Shown: one piece after another, positions 43,092-51,949 of the stretch
Numbering within the stretch: the first letter of the stretch is position 1
How the letters are laid out: every line of letters starts with the position of its first letter
Made by a program: the position numbers and the translations under genes
NCBI GenBank assembly: GCA_002786715.1
Contig: PCTW01000054.1
Span: 38,122 to 102,121 of the forward strand
Direction of reading: 5' to 3'
DNA length: 64,000 nt
Source: Bdellovibrio sp. CG22_combo_CG10-13_8_21_14_all_39_27
GTDB taxonomy: Bacteria; Bdellovibrionota; Bacteriovoracia; Bacteriovoracales; Bacteriovoracaceae
Notes under the pieces: model-generated
Databases searched by the model: none
The model's input: only the letters and a program-made list of their open reading frames with translations
What the model was told of the DNA's origin: nothing

Positions 43092-44360
43092 TCAACTCCA
43101 TAGCCTTTTATTCAATTCTTCTAAAATATTTTGATCATGGGCGAGAGAGACAAATCCTACTTCATAGGCATTTGGTGCAAGATAAATGCCTCGCTCAAGC
43201 AAATCTGCAAAAAAATGATTGAAGTTTTCAGCGATATCCGCTGGTATCGCTGAAATGGTTCTAATATTTTCAGCCGGTACAAACCAAAACAGCGAGCCTT
43301 GTCTGACAACTTTTACTTTGGCGTATTTACCTTGTTGGTATTCTGCAATCCATTTTTCAAATGTTTTGACGATTTCACTCGCTTGCTTCTCGAGTTTTTC
43401 ATAAGCTTCTGCGGTCATTTGCTTAAGGGTGGCGAGCCCGCCAACCATGGCAAGCGGATTGGCACTTAGAGTTCCTGCTTGATAAACAGGACCGACAGGG
43501 GCCAAAAATTGCATGATTCGAGTTTTTGCGGCCAGCGCTCCAACGGGAAGACCTCCTCCAATTATTTTTCCATAAGTCACGATATCAGGATTGATGCCCG
43601 TTTTTTCAACCATGCCACCAAAAGCGACTCTAAAGCCTGAAATGACTTCGTCAAAAATAAGAAGGGCCCCATGAGAGGTTGCGATTTCTCTTAAAAATTT
43701 TAAAAATTCAATTCGTTGTGGAAGCAATCCATTATTTGCCGGCAATGGTTCAATAATGATTGCTGCTATTTCTTTACCATGGGCCTCAAAACATTTTTGA
43801 ACGGCCTCTTCGCTGTCGAGATCGACTATTAAAGTGTCATTGGCAATTCCTTCTGGCACACCTGCTGATGAAGCGGTTGCTGTACCGGCCAAACCTGATC
43901 CTGCTTTAATCAACATTGAATCCACATGGCCATGATAACAACCATCAAATTTTAAAATCTTTGAACGACCTGTTACTCCACGAGCAAGACGCAAGGCCGT
44001 CATGACAGCTTCTGTTCCGGAATTGACGAAGCGAATTTGATCTACAAAAGGAAGTTTTTTAAGCAAGAATTGGGCGAGTTCTACAGAATAGGGTTCGCAA
44101 GCTCCATAGCTCCAGCCACGATCAAGGGCCGCTTTTAACTCTTCTTTAACAACACTATTTTGATGACCTAAAATAAGGGGACCAAAGCTCATGCAAAAAT
44201 CGATATACTGTTTGCCGTCCGTATCTGTGATGGTAGCACCTTGTGCGCGTTCCATAAACCGTGGAGTCATTGGCAAGCCTTTGAACGAGCGAACAGGGGA
44301 GTGCACTCCGCCCGGAACTATTTTTTTTGAAATTTCAAACAACTCATTTGAACTAGTCAT
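43092..44360 (-). CDS. hemL: Glutamate-1-semialdehyde 2,1-aminomutase
   Basis: 422 residues from the ATG at 44360, with AGGAG 8 nt upstream; the frame is open 54 codons further but that part overlaps hemC and is not conserved in the family (about 427 residues). PLP enzyme that makes 5-aminolevulinate from glutamate-1-semialdehyde in the C5 pathway. IVPGGVHSPVRSF near the N-terminus, GCYHGHVDSMLI near 142-153, IFDEVISGFRV near 235-245, and the PLP Lys in TYGKIIGGGLPVGA. Overlaps hemC by 8 nt. Confidence 0.95.
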   Translation of the reverse strand: MTSSNELFEISKKIVPGGVHSPVRSFKGLPMTPRFMERAQGATITDTDGKQYIDFCMSFGPLILGHQNSVVKEELKAALDRGWSYGACEPYSVELAQFLLKKLPFVDQIRFVNSGTEAVMTALRLARGVTGRSKILKFDGCYHGHVDSMLIKAGSGLAGTATASSAGVPEGIANDTLIVDLDSEEAVQKCFEAHGKEIAAIIIEPLPANNGLLPQRIEFLKFLREIATSHGALLIFDEVISGFRVAFGGMVEKTGINPDIVTYGKIIGGGLPVGALAAKTRIMQFLAPVGPVYQAGTLSANPLAMVGGLATLKQMTAEAYEKLEKQASEIVKTFEKWIAEYQQGKYAKVKVVRQGSLFWFVPAENIRTISAIPADIAENFNHFFADLLERGIYLAPNAYEVGFVSLAHDQNILEELNKRLWS

Positions 44361-45897
44361 TTCCGCTCTCCTGAACGCCTTGGCTGCACCATTTTTCAAA
44401 ATGGTTGATATTGGCAAAGGGGTGAATTTTAATATTATTGTTTTTAAAGTTGCGATAGGTTTTTCCAATTCCACAGCAATGCATTTTATCGTTGATAAAG
44501 GGAAAGAGTTCCATATAGACACAGTATTGGTGATAGGAGGTCCAATAAAAAACTGAAACTTTTTTCATCGTATCTATTTGGCCAGGTGATGGAAGTTTTA
44601 CTTCTCGAGTGTAGACGGGAACTGTTGGCCCAAGATCACTTTGAGATTTATCATTTGTCAGAACATTCCAAGCTTGATTGAGATCGGGGTGAAATAGACT
44701 TAATAGTGCCGAGTTTTTAAATTCTGAGAGCGCTTGCTCCCCAAACAAATCTCCCATACCGTTTATCCAACGACCTTCAAGCGCTAGACGACGCCCTGTT
44801 CTCATTCCAGAAGCCCACAGGGATTTGTGTTCAACTTTTAGGGCAGAGTCAATAGCGTAAGAAGAAGTAACTAGTGTATGGCCATTGGCCGGTATCGTTT
44901 CAGGATTGAGATCTTTTTTAATTAAAATCTCATCAGATAAGATATCTTCCCAACGACTTTTGTGGGTTGGCATTCCAATGAAAACTTCACCCATTGGTTT
45001 TTCTGGAAGTTCTATAAGAAGTTTTGAAAAAGAAATAACTTGTTCTTGGTGCTCGCCTGATTCAATGAGTCCAATCATTCCATCGACCGAGTAAGAGTGA
45101 ATACCTACTCCAAGATGACAGCCCCCTCCGTAACTTTTAAAACGCTCTTTTTCTAAACGAGAACATTTTGCGCTCAAAGGATCTTCAAGGCGTTTCAGTT
45201 TTTCAATAAGATCTTTGTCACTCGATCGGCATTCGATCGCAAGAGTGCCTTGACCTGCCGCTGATGGGAAGACTGATAAAGGCAAAATCATATAGTTTAA
45301 ATTTTCGCAAAGTCTTTCAAGTTCTTTGCGTGATGATTCTGTTAAGGCAAGTCTTTCTAATCCCGACATGGCGAGTACGATCGCATGATATTGGCCAGAT
45401 AAAAGCTTTTCAATTCTCGTGTTGACGTTTCCTCTGAGTACTTCACAGCTCAATTCAAGTTCTGAACCATTGGGTATGAATTTTTTAAGATGTCTCGTTA
45501 CGGCCGCGATTCTTCTCGGTGAACTTGTTCCAACCACAAATTTTTTCAAATCGTACAATTGATCAATGGTCGATTTCTTAATCAGTAAGATATCGTGAGG
45601 ATAAGATCTCTTCAAAAGAAGGGCAGGTGCTATTCCTTGAGGACGATCAGTTCCTAAATCTTTGTAGGAGTGAACGACAAGATCAACTTCACTTTGCAAA
45701 AGAGCTTGATCTAATTCTTTAGTAAAGAAATCTTTTCCATCGACTTGCCATAGTGGCTTGTCTTGGATCTGATCGCCTTGTGTTTTAATAATTTTTAGTT
45801 CGAATTGATCGCCAAGAGCAGATACTAATTGATCTTTGACTTGGTTACACTGAGTGAGGGCCAATAAAGAGCCTCTGGTTCCGATGGTGTATTTCAT
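44353..45897 (-). CDS. hemC: Hydroxymethylbilane synthase fused to HemD-like domain
   Basis: 514 residues, against about 310 for HemC alone. Residues 1-300 are porphobilinogen deaminase: IGTRGSLLALTQ, VHSYKDLGTDRP, GTSSPRRIAA, LRGNVNTRIEKL, and the dipyrromethane-cofactor Cys260 in GGGCHLG. The remaining 200 residues resemble uroporphyrinogen III synthase: VTSSYAIDSAL and LWASGMRTGRRLALEG mimic the first HemD lobe, and FYWTSYHQYCVY plus CCGIGKTYRNF the second. No separate hemD is in the operon, so a bifunctional HemC-HemD is likely. HemD is poorly conserved, so this is an inference from spaced motifs. Ends 8 nt inside hemL. Confidence 0.85.
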   Translation of the reverse strand: MKYTIGTRGSLLALTQCNQVKDQLVSALGDQFELKIIKTQGDQIQDKPLWQVDGKDFFTKELDQALLQSEVDLVVHSYKDLGTDRPQGIAPALLLKRSYPHDILLIKKSTIDQLYDLKKFVVGTSSPRRIAAVTRHLKKFIPNGSELELSCEVLRGNVNTRIEKLLSGQYHAIVLAMSGLERLALTESSRKELERLCENLNYMILPLSVFPSAAGQGTLAIECRSSDKDLIEKLKRLEDPLSAKCSRLEKERFKSYGGGCHLGVGIHSYSVDGMIGLIESGEHQEQVISFSKLLIELPEKPMGEVFIGMPTHKSRWEDILSDEILIKKDLNPETIPANGHTLVTSSYAIDSALKVEHKSLWASGMRTGRRLALEGRWINGMGDLFGEQALSEFKNSALLSLFHPDLNQAWNVLTNDKSQSDLGPTVPVYTREVKLPSPGQIDTMKKVSVFYWTSYHQYCVYMELFPFINDKMHCCGIGKTYRNFKNNNIKIHPFANINHFEKWCSQGVQESGND

Positions 45898-45912
45898 GAA
45901 TCATTCCGTTAG

Positions 45913-46815
45913 TTAGGCAAACAATTGCACATCGTCCCAGCCGTAAGGAAGATTGAAAGAATAATTGGCCAATCTTTTATCTGCCAATTCTCGACAAGCA
46001 TTCCGAGCTTCTTTAATCTTCAATTCTTTGACCTGGTCGAGTGACTCGGCAAGAGCAAAGAGATCGCTAAGTTGATATACTTGATCTTCTCTCATAAATG
46101 ATGTCTTCAGTACAGAAGGAGAGCCTAGATCAATAAATAGACACTTGGCACCATGGAGCTTTTTCCAAGCTTGAAAGAATTTCTCATCAAACAAGATAGA
46201 GTCTGTCCCAATGGTGTTGACGATAAAGGGACATTGAATCAATTGATCAAGTTCATTCCAGTTTCTTAGAGGAAGTTCAAAGCGCGATGCTTTCTCAGTA
46301 TTTCGAGCAATAATTTCTAATGAATAATGCTTCTTTAAGGCCTTAACGAGATCACTTGCTAAGGCTCCAGATCCAGTAATGACAATAGGAGATTCAGCTT
46401 GATTTTGATTGAGTAAGAGGCGAGTCATTCCGGCATAACTTTGCATACCGATATTTTTTAAGAATTGTGTGCGAATAGTCTTTGCGTCTTTAAAGATTTT
46501 TTCAAGCGTGCTGACAATAAGTTTGTTCGAATAAGGCTGAGATAGATAGAGTTGATATTGCTCTTTAAATTGTCCGGTAATTTCATTCTCTCCACATAAC
46601 CGACTTTGAAGACCACAAATGGTCTCAAGGATAAAAGTGTAGCCAAGCTCATCTTCATATTGGGCCTTAGGAGCATAACTACAATTTTGTTGCCATTGTT
46701 TGTATCCAAAAATAAGTGTCCTTTGACATGTCTTTAGGACGAAGTGATCCGCAAAATCGAGATGGTTGATCGCGATTTCGGGGGAAAAATCATATACTTT
46801 AAGTCCTTTGAGCAT
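45913..46815 (-). CDS. hemA: Glutamyl-tRNA reductase, short form
   Basis: 300 residues, versus about 410-450 normally. First step of the C5 heme pathway, reducing glutamyl-tRNA to glutamate-1-semialdehyde. Catalytic Cys30 lies in LKTCQRTLIFGY (normally STCNRTE), and GLQSRLCGENEITGQFKEQY (about 69-88) corresponds to GLDSMVLGExQIxGQ. NADPH-binding segment ITGSGALASDLVKAL near 145-159. The C-terminal dimerisation domain of the family is largely missing, and the N-terminus starts about 20 residues late. Promoter-proximal gene of the operon; the ATG lies 7 nt after a TATAGT box without a Shine-Dalgarno sequence. Confidence 0.85.
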   Translation of the reverse strand: MLKGLKVYDFSPEIAINHLDFADHFVLKTCQRTLIFGYKQWQQNCSYAPKAQYEDELGYTFILETICGLQSRLCGENEITGQFKEQYQLYLSQPYSNKLIVSTLEKIFKDAKTIRTQFLKNIGMQSYAGMTRLLLNQNQAESPIVITGSGALASDLVKALKKHYSLEIIARNTEKASRFELPLRNWNELDQLIQCPFIVNTIGTDSILFDEKFFQAWKKLHGAKCLFIDLGSPSVLKTSFMREDQVYQLSDLFALAESLDQVKELKIKEARNACRELADKRLANYSFNLPYGWDDVQLFA

Positions 46816-46822
46816 GCTCAGT

Positions 46823-46853
46823 ACTATAATGATTTTTCACATTCATTTGTCAC
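46823..46853 (-). promoter_or_regulatory. Promoter of heme operon, probably leaderless
   Basis: On the minus strand GTGACA (46853-46848, 5/6) and TATAGT (46828-46823, 5/6) with a 19-nt spacer, slightly long. The hemA ATG starts 7 nt after the -10 box and no Shine-Dalgarno sequence is present, so initiation of transcription and translation should nearly coincide. Confidence 0.5.
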
Positions 46854-46977
46854 CGAATTGTAGAACTCGTAATAAAATCAATAGTTTGAGTAGTCAAACT
46901 TTTGTAGGATATTAATTTAGCCTAAATAGTTGCTGAAAACATTAACTGTCAGAAATAATTGTGCTACTTTTCAAAAT

Positions 46978-47313
46978 ATGTCTCAGCCAGTGGAATTAGT
47001 GGAACCTCAAAAAACGTCAAGAGCTAAAGTCATCTTGAATAAAGTCATTCAATGGCTTCCTCCTGCTTTGGTGGCTGCTTTTATGCGCTTTGATCGCAAG
47101 GTCGATGGTGCGCTTAGTTTCTTTTTTAAGCATTATGGTAAAAGCCGTTTTATGGTGGCGATGTCTAAGAAACTCCAATATCTCGGAGTCGAAAATCTTT
47201 GGAATAAATCTCCCAAGGCCTTTGTCTACTTTTTTATTTTCTATCTCATTCGAGATACCATTCTCTATATTATTATTCCCATTTTCTTTGCAAGAATGAC
47301 GACGACATCTTAA
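46978..47313 (+). CDS. Small membrane protein of unknown function
   Basis: 111 residues from the ATG at 46978; a TTG 48 nt upstream is also in frame but without a ribosome site. Positively charged middle part and a membrane helix at about 78-102 (AFVYFFIFYLIRDTILYIII). No recognised domain. The stop overlaps the ATG of the Na/Pi-type transporter (TAATG), so it may be an accessory membrane subunit. The ATG is preceded by no Shine-Dalgarno sequence. Divergent from hemA over about 160 bp. Confidence 0.7.
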   Translation: MSQPVELVEPQKTSRAKVILNKVIQWLPPALVAAFMRFDRKVDGALSFFFKHYGKSRFMVAMSKKLQYLGVENLWNKSPKAFVYFFIFYLIRDTILYIIIPIFFARMTTTS

Positions 47314-48947
47314 TGATAAAATTTGATCTATCTTCTTTTTATTGGCTTTTTTCAGGTTTAGGACTTTTCTATTTTGGATTAAGAGTCCTTTCAAATCGAC
47401 AACAACAATTGATGGGAAAGTGGCTGCATCGTTTGTTGATGGGAATATCTGATGAGTCTTTCGCGGGCTTTCATCGAGGTCTGCTTTTTTCGATTATTTC
47501 CGGTTCTACCAATCACGCAGCATCGACCTTTATGGGGTTGGTGAATTCTGGATTACTTTCTTTGAAAGGTTCGATGAAATTGATTATCGGCGCTCTTGTC
47601 GGCGGTCCAATGTTGGCCCTTATTTTGGCCCTCGTTCCCCATTCTCTGGGGCCAATGTTGATGAGTATTGGCTTACTTCCTTTTTTAGTCAATTCTCCTG
47701 AGAAAGGAAAACTGATAGGAGGAATGGCCTTTGGTTTAGGAATGATGGTTTGGGGTTTATCTTTGATGGCCTTGGGCTTTACCGCTTTTGGAACTGAAAC
47801 ATTATTACCAGGACATCCTGTGTATCAAATCGTCATTGGTTTTTTGATGGCCTGGCCTTTTGGTCGCTGGTTAAAAACAAACCTAGTAGGAATGGGATTG
47901 ATTCTCGCCATAAGCGACGTCATGCATTTGCCAATACTTTTTTTAATGAGCTTTGTTTTCTCGCTTCTGTTCAGTCTTGCTATGCAAGTGAGAAACTTGG
48001 CGAAAGAGGGAACTATAGAGGCTAAACGTTCTGCCAATTTTATTCTGCTTTTTACTCTTGGAGTGGGCTTATTCTGTATTGCCCTTGGTGCCTTTGTTCT
48101 ATGGCAGCCTCATTTTCAAAAGTACATTGTGCTCTCATTTGCTTCACCTAGTTTACTTGAAGCATTTTTGGCGCTTATTCCTTATTCCTTTTGTGCCGCT
48201 TTTTTTCTTTTGGCATCACAACCCATTTTCAACTCTCTTCAATCTTGGCCAAAGGGTGACGGTATTCAAGATGAGCACGAACTTGAAGTGCTAGGTGAAT
48301 CAAGAGATATGATTCCTGCTTTATCATTGCTTCAAGCAAGACTACATTTAGCAAAACTTCGCGACATTGTTCGGCGCCTCTTTGTCTTAGTTCAAGATTA
48401 TGTTCAAAACGCCGAGCTAGATGCGCGCGTACTTGCCAAGGTAAAAGATTACGAACGAGTTAGTGATAATATGCGCGAGGAAATGGATGATTTTATGGTG
48501 CGTTTGATGGAGAATCCACTCTCTCAAAGTGAAGCTCACCACGTACGTCTTTATTCTATCATTGCCGATCAATTGGAAGATATTTCGGATCTTATAGATA
48601 AGATGGCTACTTATAATACTCGTCATCGTCCCATGGAACATTTAGATAGTGATCATCGACGAGAATTTATGGACTTCTTTGAAGAAGTTTTGCAATTTTT
48701 CTTAGTGATTACCAAGCCTCTCGATATTCGCCAGAATGCATTAGAAGATGATCTTGTGTCTGGAAAAGCACTTTCTCTCAAGGCTCAAGCTGAAGGAATG
48801 CGCGAGATGCATTTGGAGCGCATGGCTAAAAGTTCCTATCCTCCTTTTATTCTTATGACTTACTCGGATATGGTCGTTTGTTTGCGAAAAATTCGAGGGC
48901 ATACGCTCAAAATATTCAATGCCATAAACCATCTCGGGAGGCATTGA
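47313..48947 (+). CDS. Na/Pi-cotransporter family protein with PhoU-like domain
   Basis: 544 residues. Residues 1-310 form about nine membrane helices of the NptA/PNaS type; the repeated substrate-binding QSSS-like motif is replaced by SGSTNHAAST near residue 64, so the transported ion may differ. The cytoplasmic C-terminal half (about 340-540) is a PhoU-like helical bundle (KDYERVSDNMREEMDDFMVRL, DQLEDISDLIDKM). These proteins are thought to transport phosphate with sodium or to tie phosphate level to the PhoU domain. Coupled to the small membrane protein before it. Confidence 0.8.
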   Translation: MIKFDLSSFYWLFSGLGLFYFGLRVLSNRQQQLMGKWLHRLLMGISDESFAGFHRGLLFSIISGSTNHAASTFMGLVNSGLLSLKGSMKLIIGALVGGPMLALILALVPHSLGPMLMSIGLLPFLVNSPEKGKLIGGMAFGLGMMVWGLSLMALGFTAFGTETLLPGHPVYQIVIGFLMAWPFGRWLKTNLVGMGLILAISDVMHLPILFLMSFVFSLLFSLAMQVRNLAKEGTIEAKRSANFILLFTLGVGLFCIALGAFVLWQPHFQKYIVLSFASPSLLEAFLALIPYSFCAAFFLLASQPIFNSLQSWPKGDGIQDEHELEVLGESRDMIPALSLLQARLHLAKLRDIVRRLFVLVQDYVQNAELDARVLAKVKDYERVSDNMREEMDDFMVRLMENPLSQSEAHHVRLYSIIADQLEDISDLIDKMATYNTRHRPMEHLDSDHRREFMDFFEEVLQFFLVITKPLDIRQNALEDDLVSGKALSLKAQAEGMREMHLERMAKSSYPPFILMTYSDMVVCLRKIRGHTLKIFNAINHLGRH

Positions 48948-49005
48948 CCATAAGATTCTTTTGGGCCATCGTTGAGAGTCACTTGAAATTTTAGGAGCAT
49001 AGGCA

Positions 49006-50070
49006 ATGGAATTATTATTCTCAGCAAAAGACATTTTACACCGTGGACGTGGACTCACTTTTGATGATGTTCTTTTAGTTCCAAGATACACTGAAATTTC
49101 TTCTAGAAAGCATCCACAACTTACTAGTCGTGCAACCAAAAATTTTACTATCGATATTCCCATTATAACGGCCAATATGGATACTATTACCGAAGCTCCA
49201 ATGGCCCAAGCCATGGCAGTTCTTGGAGGTATGGGAATTATTCACCGTTTTATGGATCCACAAGCTCAAATTGAGGAAGTAAAAAAAGTTCAAATGTTTC
49301 AAAAAGAAAAAGGTTTGAAAACTCCTATCGCCGCCTCTATTGGTGTTAAGGAAGACGGACTTTTAAGAGCTGATCTTCTTGCCGATTGTGGAGTCGAAAT
49401 TTTAACTATCGATATTGCCCATGGTGATTCGATCATGATGCTAGAAACTCTCAATGCTGTTAAAAAGAAATATCCCAATATAAATATCATCGCAGGTAAC
49501 GTTGCCACTCACGATGGGACCAGAAGATTGATTGAAGCTGGAGCTGATGCAGTTAAGGTTGGGATTGGACCAGGCTCAATGTGTACGACTCGAATTATTA
49601 CTGGTCACGGAGTTCCTCAACTTGCCGCCATCGCGATGTGTGTTCAAGAAGCTCGCAAGCATAACGTTCCCGTTATTGCTGATGGGGGATTAAAAAATTC
49701 AGGCGATATTGTTAAGGCCTTATGTGCTGGTGCTGATACAGTTATGGTTGGGTCACTCGTTTCTGGAACATTAGAAACTCCAGGAGAAGTGAAGAGTGGT
49801 AAAAAACTATATCGTGGTATGGCCTCTAAATCGGCTCAAGTATCTTGGCGCGGCGATCTTCCTAAAGGCATGGCCGCTGAAGGTGAAGCGACAATGATCT
49901 CTTGTAAGGGATCAGTGGCCGATGTTGTTAATGAATTAACTGGAGGTATTCGCTCCGGTATGACTTATTTAGGCGTTGATACCATCGCTGCCATGACAGA
50001 AGCTGCTGCATTCATCGAAATGAGCCCATCGGGATTAAATGAAAGTCGGCCGCACGGCGTAAGGGAATAA
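49006..50070 (+). CDS. IMP dehydrogenase / GMP reductase family, no CBS domains
   Basis: 354 residues. TIM-barrel enzyme of purine interconversion: [15 protein letters not shown] near 17-31, [11 protein letters not shown] near 57-67, GNVATHD near 164-170, and catalytic-loop Cys193 in [11 protein letters not shown]. The barrel passes from HRFMDPQAQ straight to TPIAASIGV, so the two CBS (Bateman) domains of standard IMPDH are missing. The flap part ([26 protein letters not shown]) has traits of both GMP reductase and IMPDH, but the end GLNESRPHG is IMPDH-like. I cannot decide between guaB and guaC. AGGAG precedes the ATG. Confidence 0.85.
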   Translation: MELLFSAKDILHRGRGLTFDDVLLVPRYTEISSRKHPQLTSRATKNFTIDIPIITANMDTITEAPMAQAMAVLGGMGIIHRFMDPQAQIEEVKKVQMFQKEKGLKTPIAASIGVKEDGLLRADLLADCGVEILTIDIAHGDSIMMLETLNAVKKKYPNINIIAGNVATHDGTRRLIEAGADAVKVGIGPGSMCTTRIITGHGVPQLAAIAMCVQEARKHNVPVIADGGLKNSGDIVKALCAGADTVMVGSLVSGTLETPGEVKSGKKLYRGMASKSAQVSWRGDLPKGMAAEGEATMISCKGSVADVVNELTGGIRSGMTYLGVDTIAAMTEAAAFIEMSPSGLNESRPHGVRE

Positions 50071-50147
50071 GATTTCCTCTTTAATTTCTAGCTGTTATTA
50101 CCTAAACTGGGACTATTTATTATAGCATCGGCAGGGGAGTCGCTCTA

Positions 50148-51938
50148 ATGTTAGGGAGCAAGTTAGAAAACATTGTATTGTCTTATCCGAAACTGAAAGA
50201 TCGGATTGAATCAAGAGACAAACCAAATCAAGAAAGAGACAAGGCGCTTAAAATTTTAGATGAGATCAAGGCTGATTTCTCTGTGACTTATATTCGTGGA
50301 TTTGAAAAGCTATTGGATAGTACGCTTCCAAAACTTTACGATGGAATTCATTTCAATGATGGCGGAATTGATTTTAAGAAATTAGTAAAAGAGTCCTGCG
50401 TAGTGCTCGTTCCTAATCACCAATCTCATGCTGATTATGTTGCTATTAATTACATGTTTTACAAAACCTTTCGCTTTCCTCTCTACGTCGCTGGTGGAAA
50501 AAATCTTAATATCTTTCCCATTGGGACTTTGTTTAGAAAATCGGGATGCTTTTTTATTCGTCGATCTTTTGCTAGTGACATTCTCTACAAGCTGACTCTC
50601 GAAGCTTATCTTTATTACCTCTTAAAAACTGGTCGACCGATCGAGTTTTTCTTCGAAGGCGGGCGATCGCGAACCGGAAAACTTCTTCCTCCTCGTTATG
50701 GTCTCTATCATATGCTGCTTGATGCTCATAAAGAGATAAATCGAGAAGAGCAGAAAAAATTACTCTTTGTTCCGGTATCAATTATTCACGAATATGTGCC
50801 TGAGCAACGATCTCTGACTAAAGAATTGTCGGGCGCAAAGAAACAAAAAGAATCAACTGGCCAATTGTTTGGTCTATTCAAACTTTTTGCTTATCAATTT
50901 GGAAACGTGCATATCAATATCGGTAGGCCGGTAGAAGCAGCTTTCAAAGAAGGAGATGACGAAAAGAAAGTCACTCAAGACTTGGCCTTCAAGTGCTTCC
51001 GAGAAGTTGGTCGCAACATGATGGTGACTCCAAGTTCTTTACTGGCGACAGTGATGTTGGATGAACCTTTTGGTGCCTTGATGTGGGGCGATCTCGTTCT
51101 CAAGTCAAAAGCTATTATTAAATATTGTGAGAAATACAATATTCCCTATACCAGTAGTCTGAGAGAAGATTCTATCGATGCGACACTTGAGCGTACGATG
51201 GATATTTTCATTGGAAACCGCAAGGTCGATGTGATTGGCCGTCACCACCAAGGGGCAACTTATTATTCAATTCGTGAAGAGAGTCGGGTAGAGCTTCTTT
51301 ACTTTAAAAACACTATCCTTCATCACTTTTTGGTTCCCGCAATTATTAATCTCGCTTGGATTAATCTCTTTAATGGAGAAATTACCAATGTCGCCGATCT
51401 CAAACGATTTTTTCTAGAGCAACGTGCTCTCTTGAAGTATGAGTTTTATCTCCCTACGGTAAAACAATTTTTCTATCGTTGTTTAACCACGATTTCTGAC
51501 TGCATTGGACGCAAAGTCACTTCACTAGAAGATTTGATGAGTCTTTCAAATAAAGAACTTTATTCTATCGTTGCTAAAATTGGAGTCTTTGCTCGGGTCT
51601 TGAATTATTTGAACGAGTGCTATTATATTTGTGCTCTCACTTGGAAAGAGTTGAGTAGGGAGTATGCTACTGGCGTAAAAACCGATGTCTACACCAAGAA
51701 AACGCGTGAGATATTTGATCGTGAGAAACAGTTTGATCGCTTGATTCGCTATCCAGAAGGTTATTCAATGCCATTGGTAAAAAGTGCCCTTACCTTTTTA
51801 GAGCATCAAAAAGTTGTCGAACGCAAAGATGGCCTGCTGTCTGTCATTGATCAGGAAAAACTTGACTTCATTATCCGCAGGTACGAAAAAGACCTCTCTG
51901 ATTTGATGACTTTGAATATTAGAAAACCCCAACTTTAA
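50148..51938 (+). CDS. Glycerol-3-phosphate acyltransferase, PlsB-like
   Basis: 596 residues, shorter than E. coli PlsB (807). Acylates the sn-1 position of glycerol-3-phosphate at the inner membrane. Acyltransferase blocks: NHQSHADY (H91-x4-D96), SGCFFIRRSF near 139-148, EFFFEGGRSRTGKLLPPRYG near 164-183, and FVPVSIIHEY near 207-216, in the order and form of the GPAT/DHAPAT family. The C-terminal half is helical and conserved in PlsB. AGGGGAG lies about 8 nt before the ATG. Followed by folE after 11 nt, probably in one transcript. Confidence 0.88.
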   Translation: MLGSKLENIVLSYPKLKDRIESRDKPNQERDKALKILDEIKADFSVTYIRGFEKLLDSTLPKLYDGIHFNDGGIDFKKLVKESCVVLVPNHQSHADYVAINYMFYKTFRFPLYVAGGKNLNIFPIGTLFRKSGCFFIRRSFASDILYKLTLEAYLYYLLKTGRPIEFFFEGGRSRTGKLLPPRYGLYHMLLDAHKEINREEQKKLLFVPVSIIHEYVPEQRSLTKELSGAKKQKESTGQLFGLFKLFAYQFGNVHINIGRPVEAAFKEGDDEKKVTQDLAFKCFREVGRNMMVTPSSLLATVMLDEPFGALMWGDLVLKSKAIIKYCEKYNIPYTSSLREDSIDATLERTMDIFIGNRKVDVIGRHHQGATYYSIREESRVELLYFKNTILHHFLVPAIINLAWINLFNGEITNVADLKRFFLEQRALLKYEFYLPTVKQFFYRCLTTISDCIGRKVTSLEDLMSLSNKELYSIVAKIGVFARVLNYLNECYYICALTWKELSREYATGVKTDVYTKKTREIFDREKQFDRLIRYPEGYSMPLVKSALTFLEHQKVVERKDGLLSVIDQEKLDFIIRRYEKDLSDLMTLNIRKPQL

Positions 51939-51949
51939 GGGAAATAGGT

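Noticed and set aside
44361..44522. 54-residue N-terminal extension of HemL.
   Set aside because: HemL family proteins are about 427 residues, and AGGAG lies 8 nt before the ATG at 44360. The extension is the shadow of the hemC 3' end.
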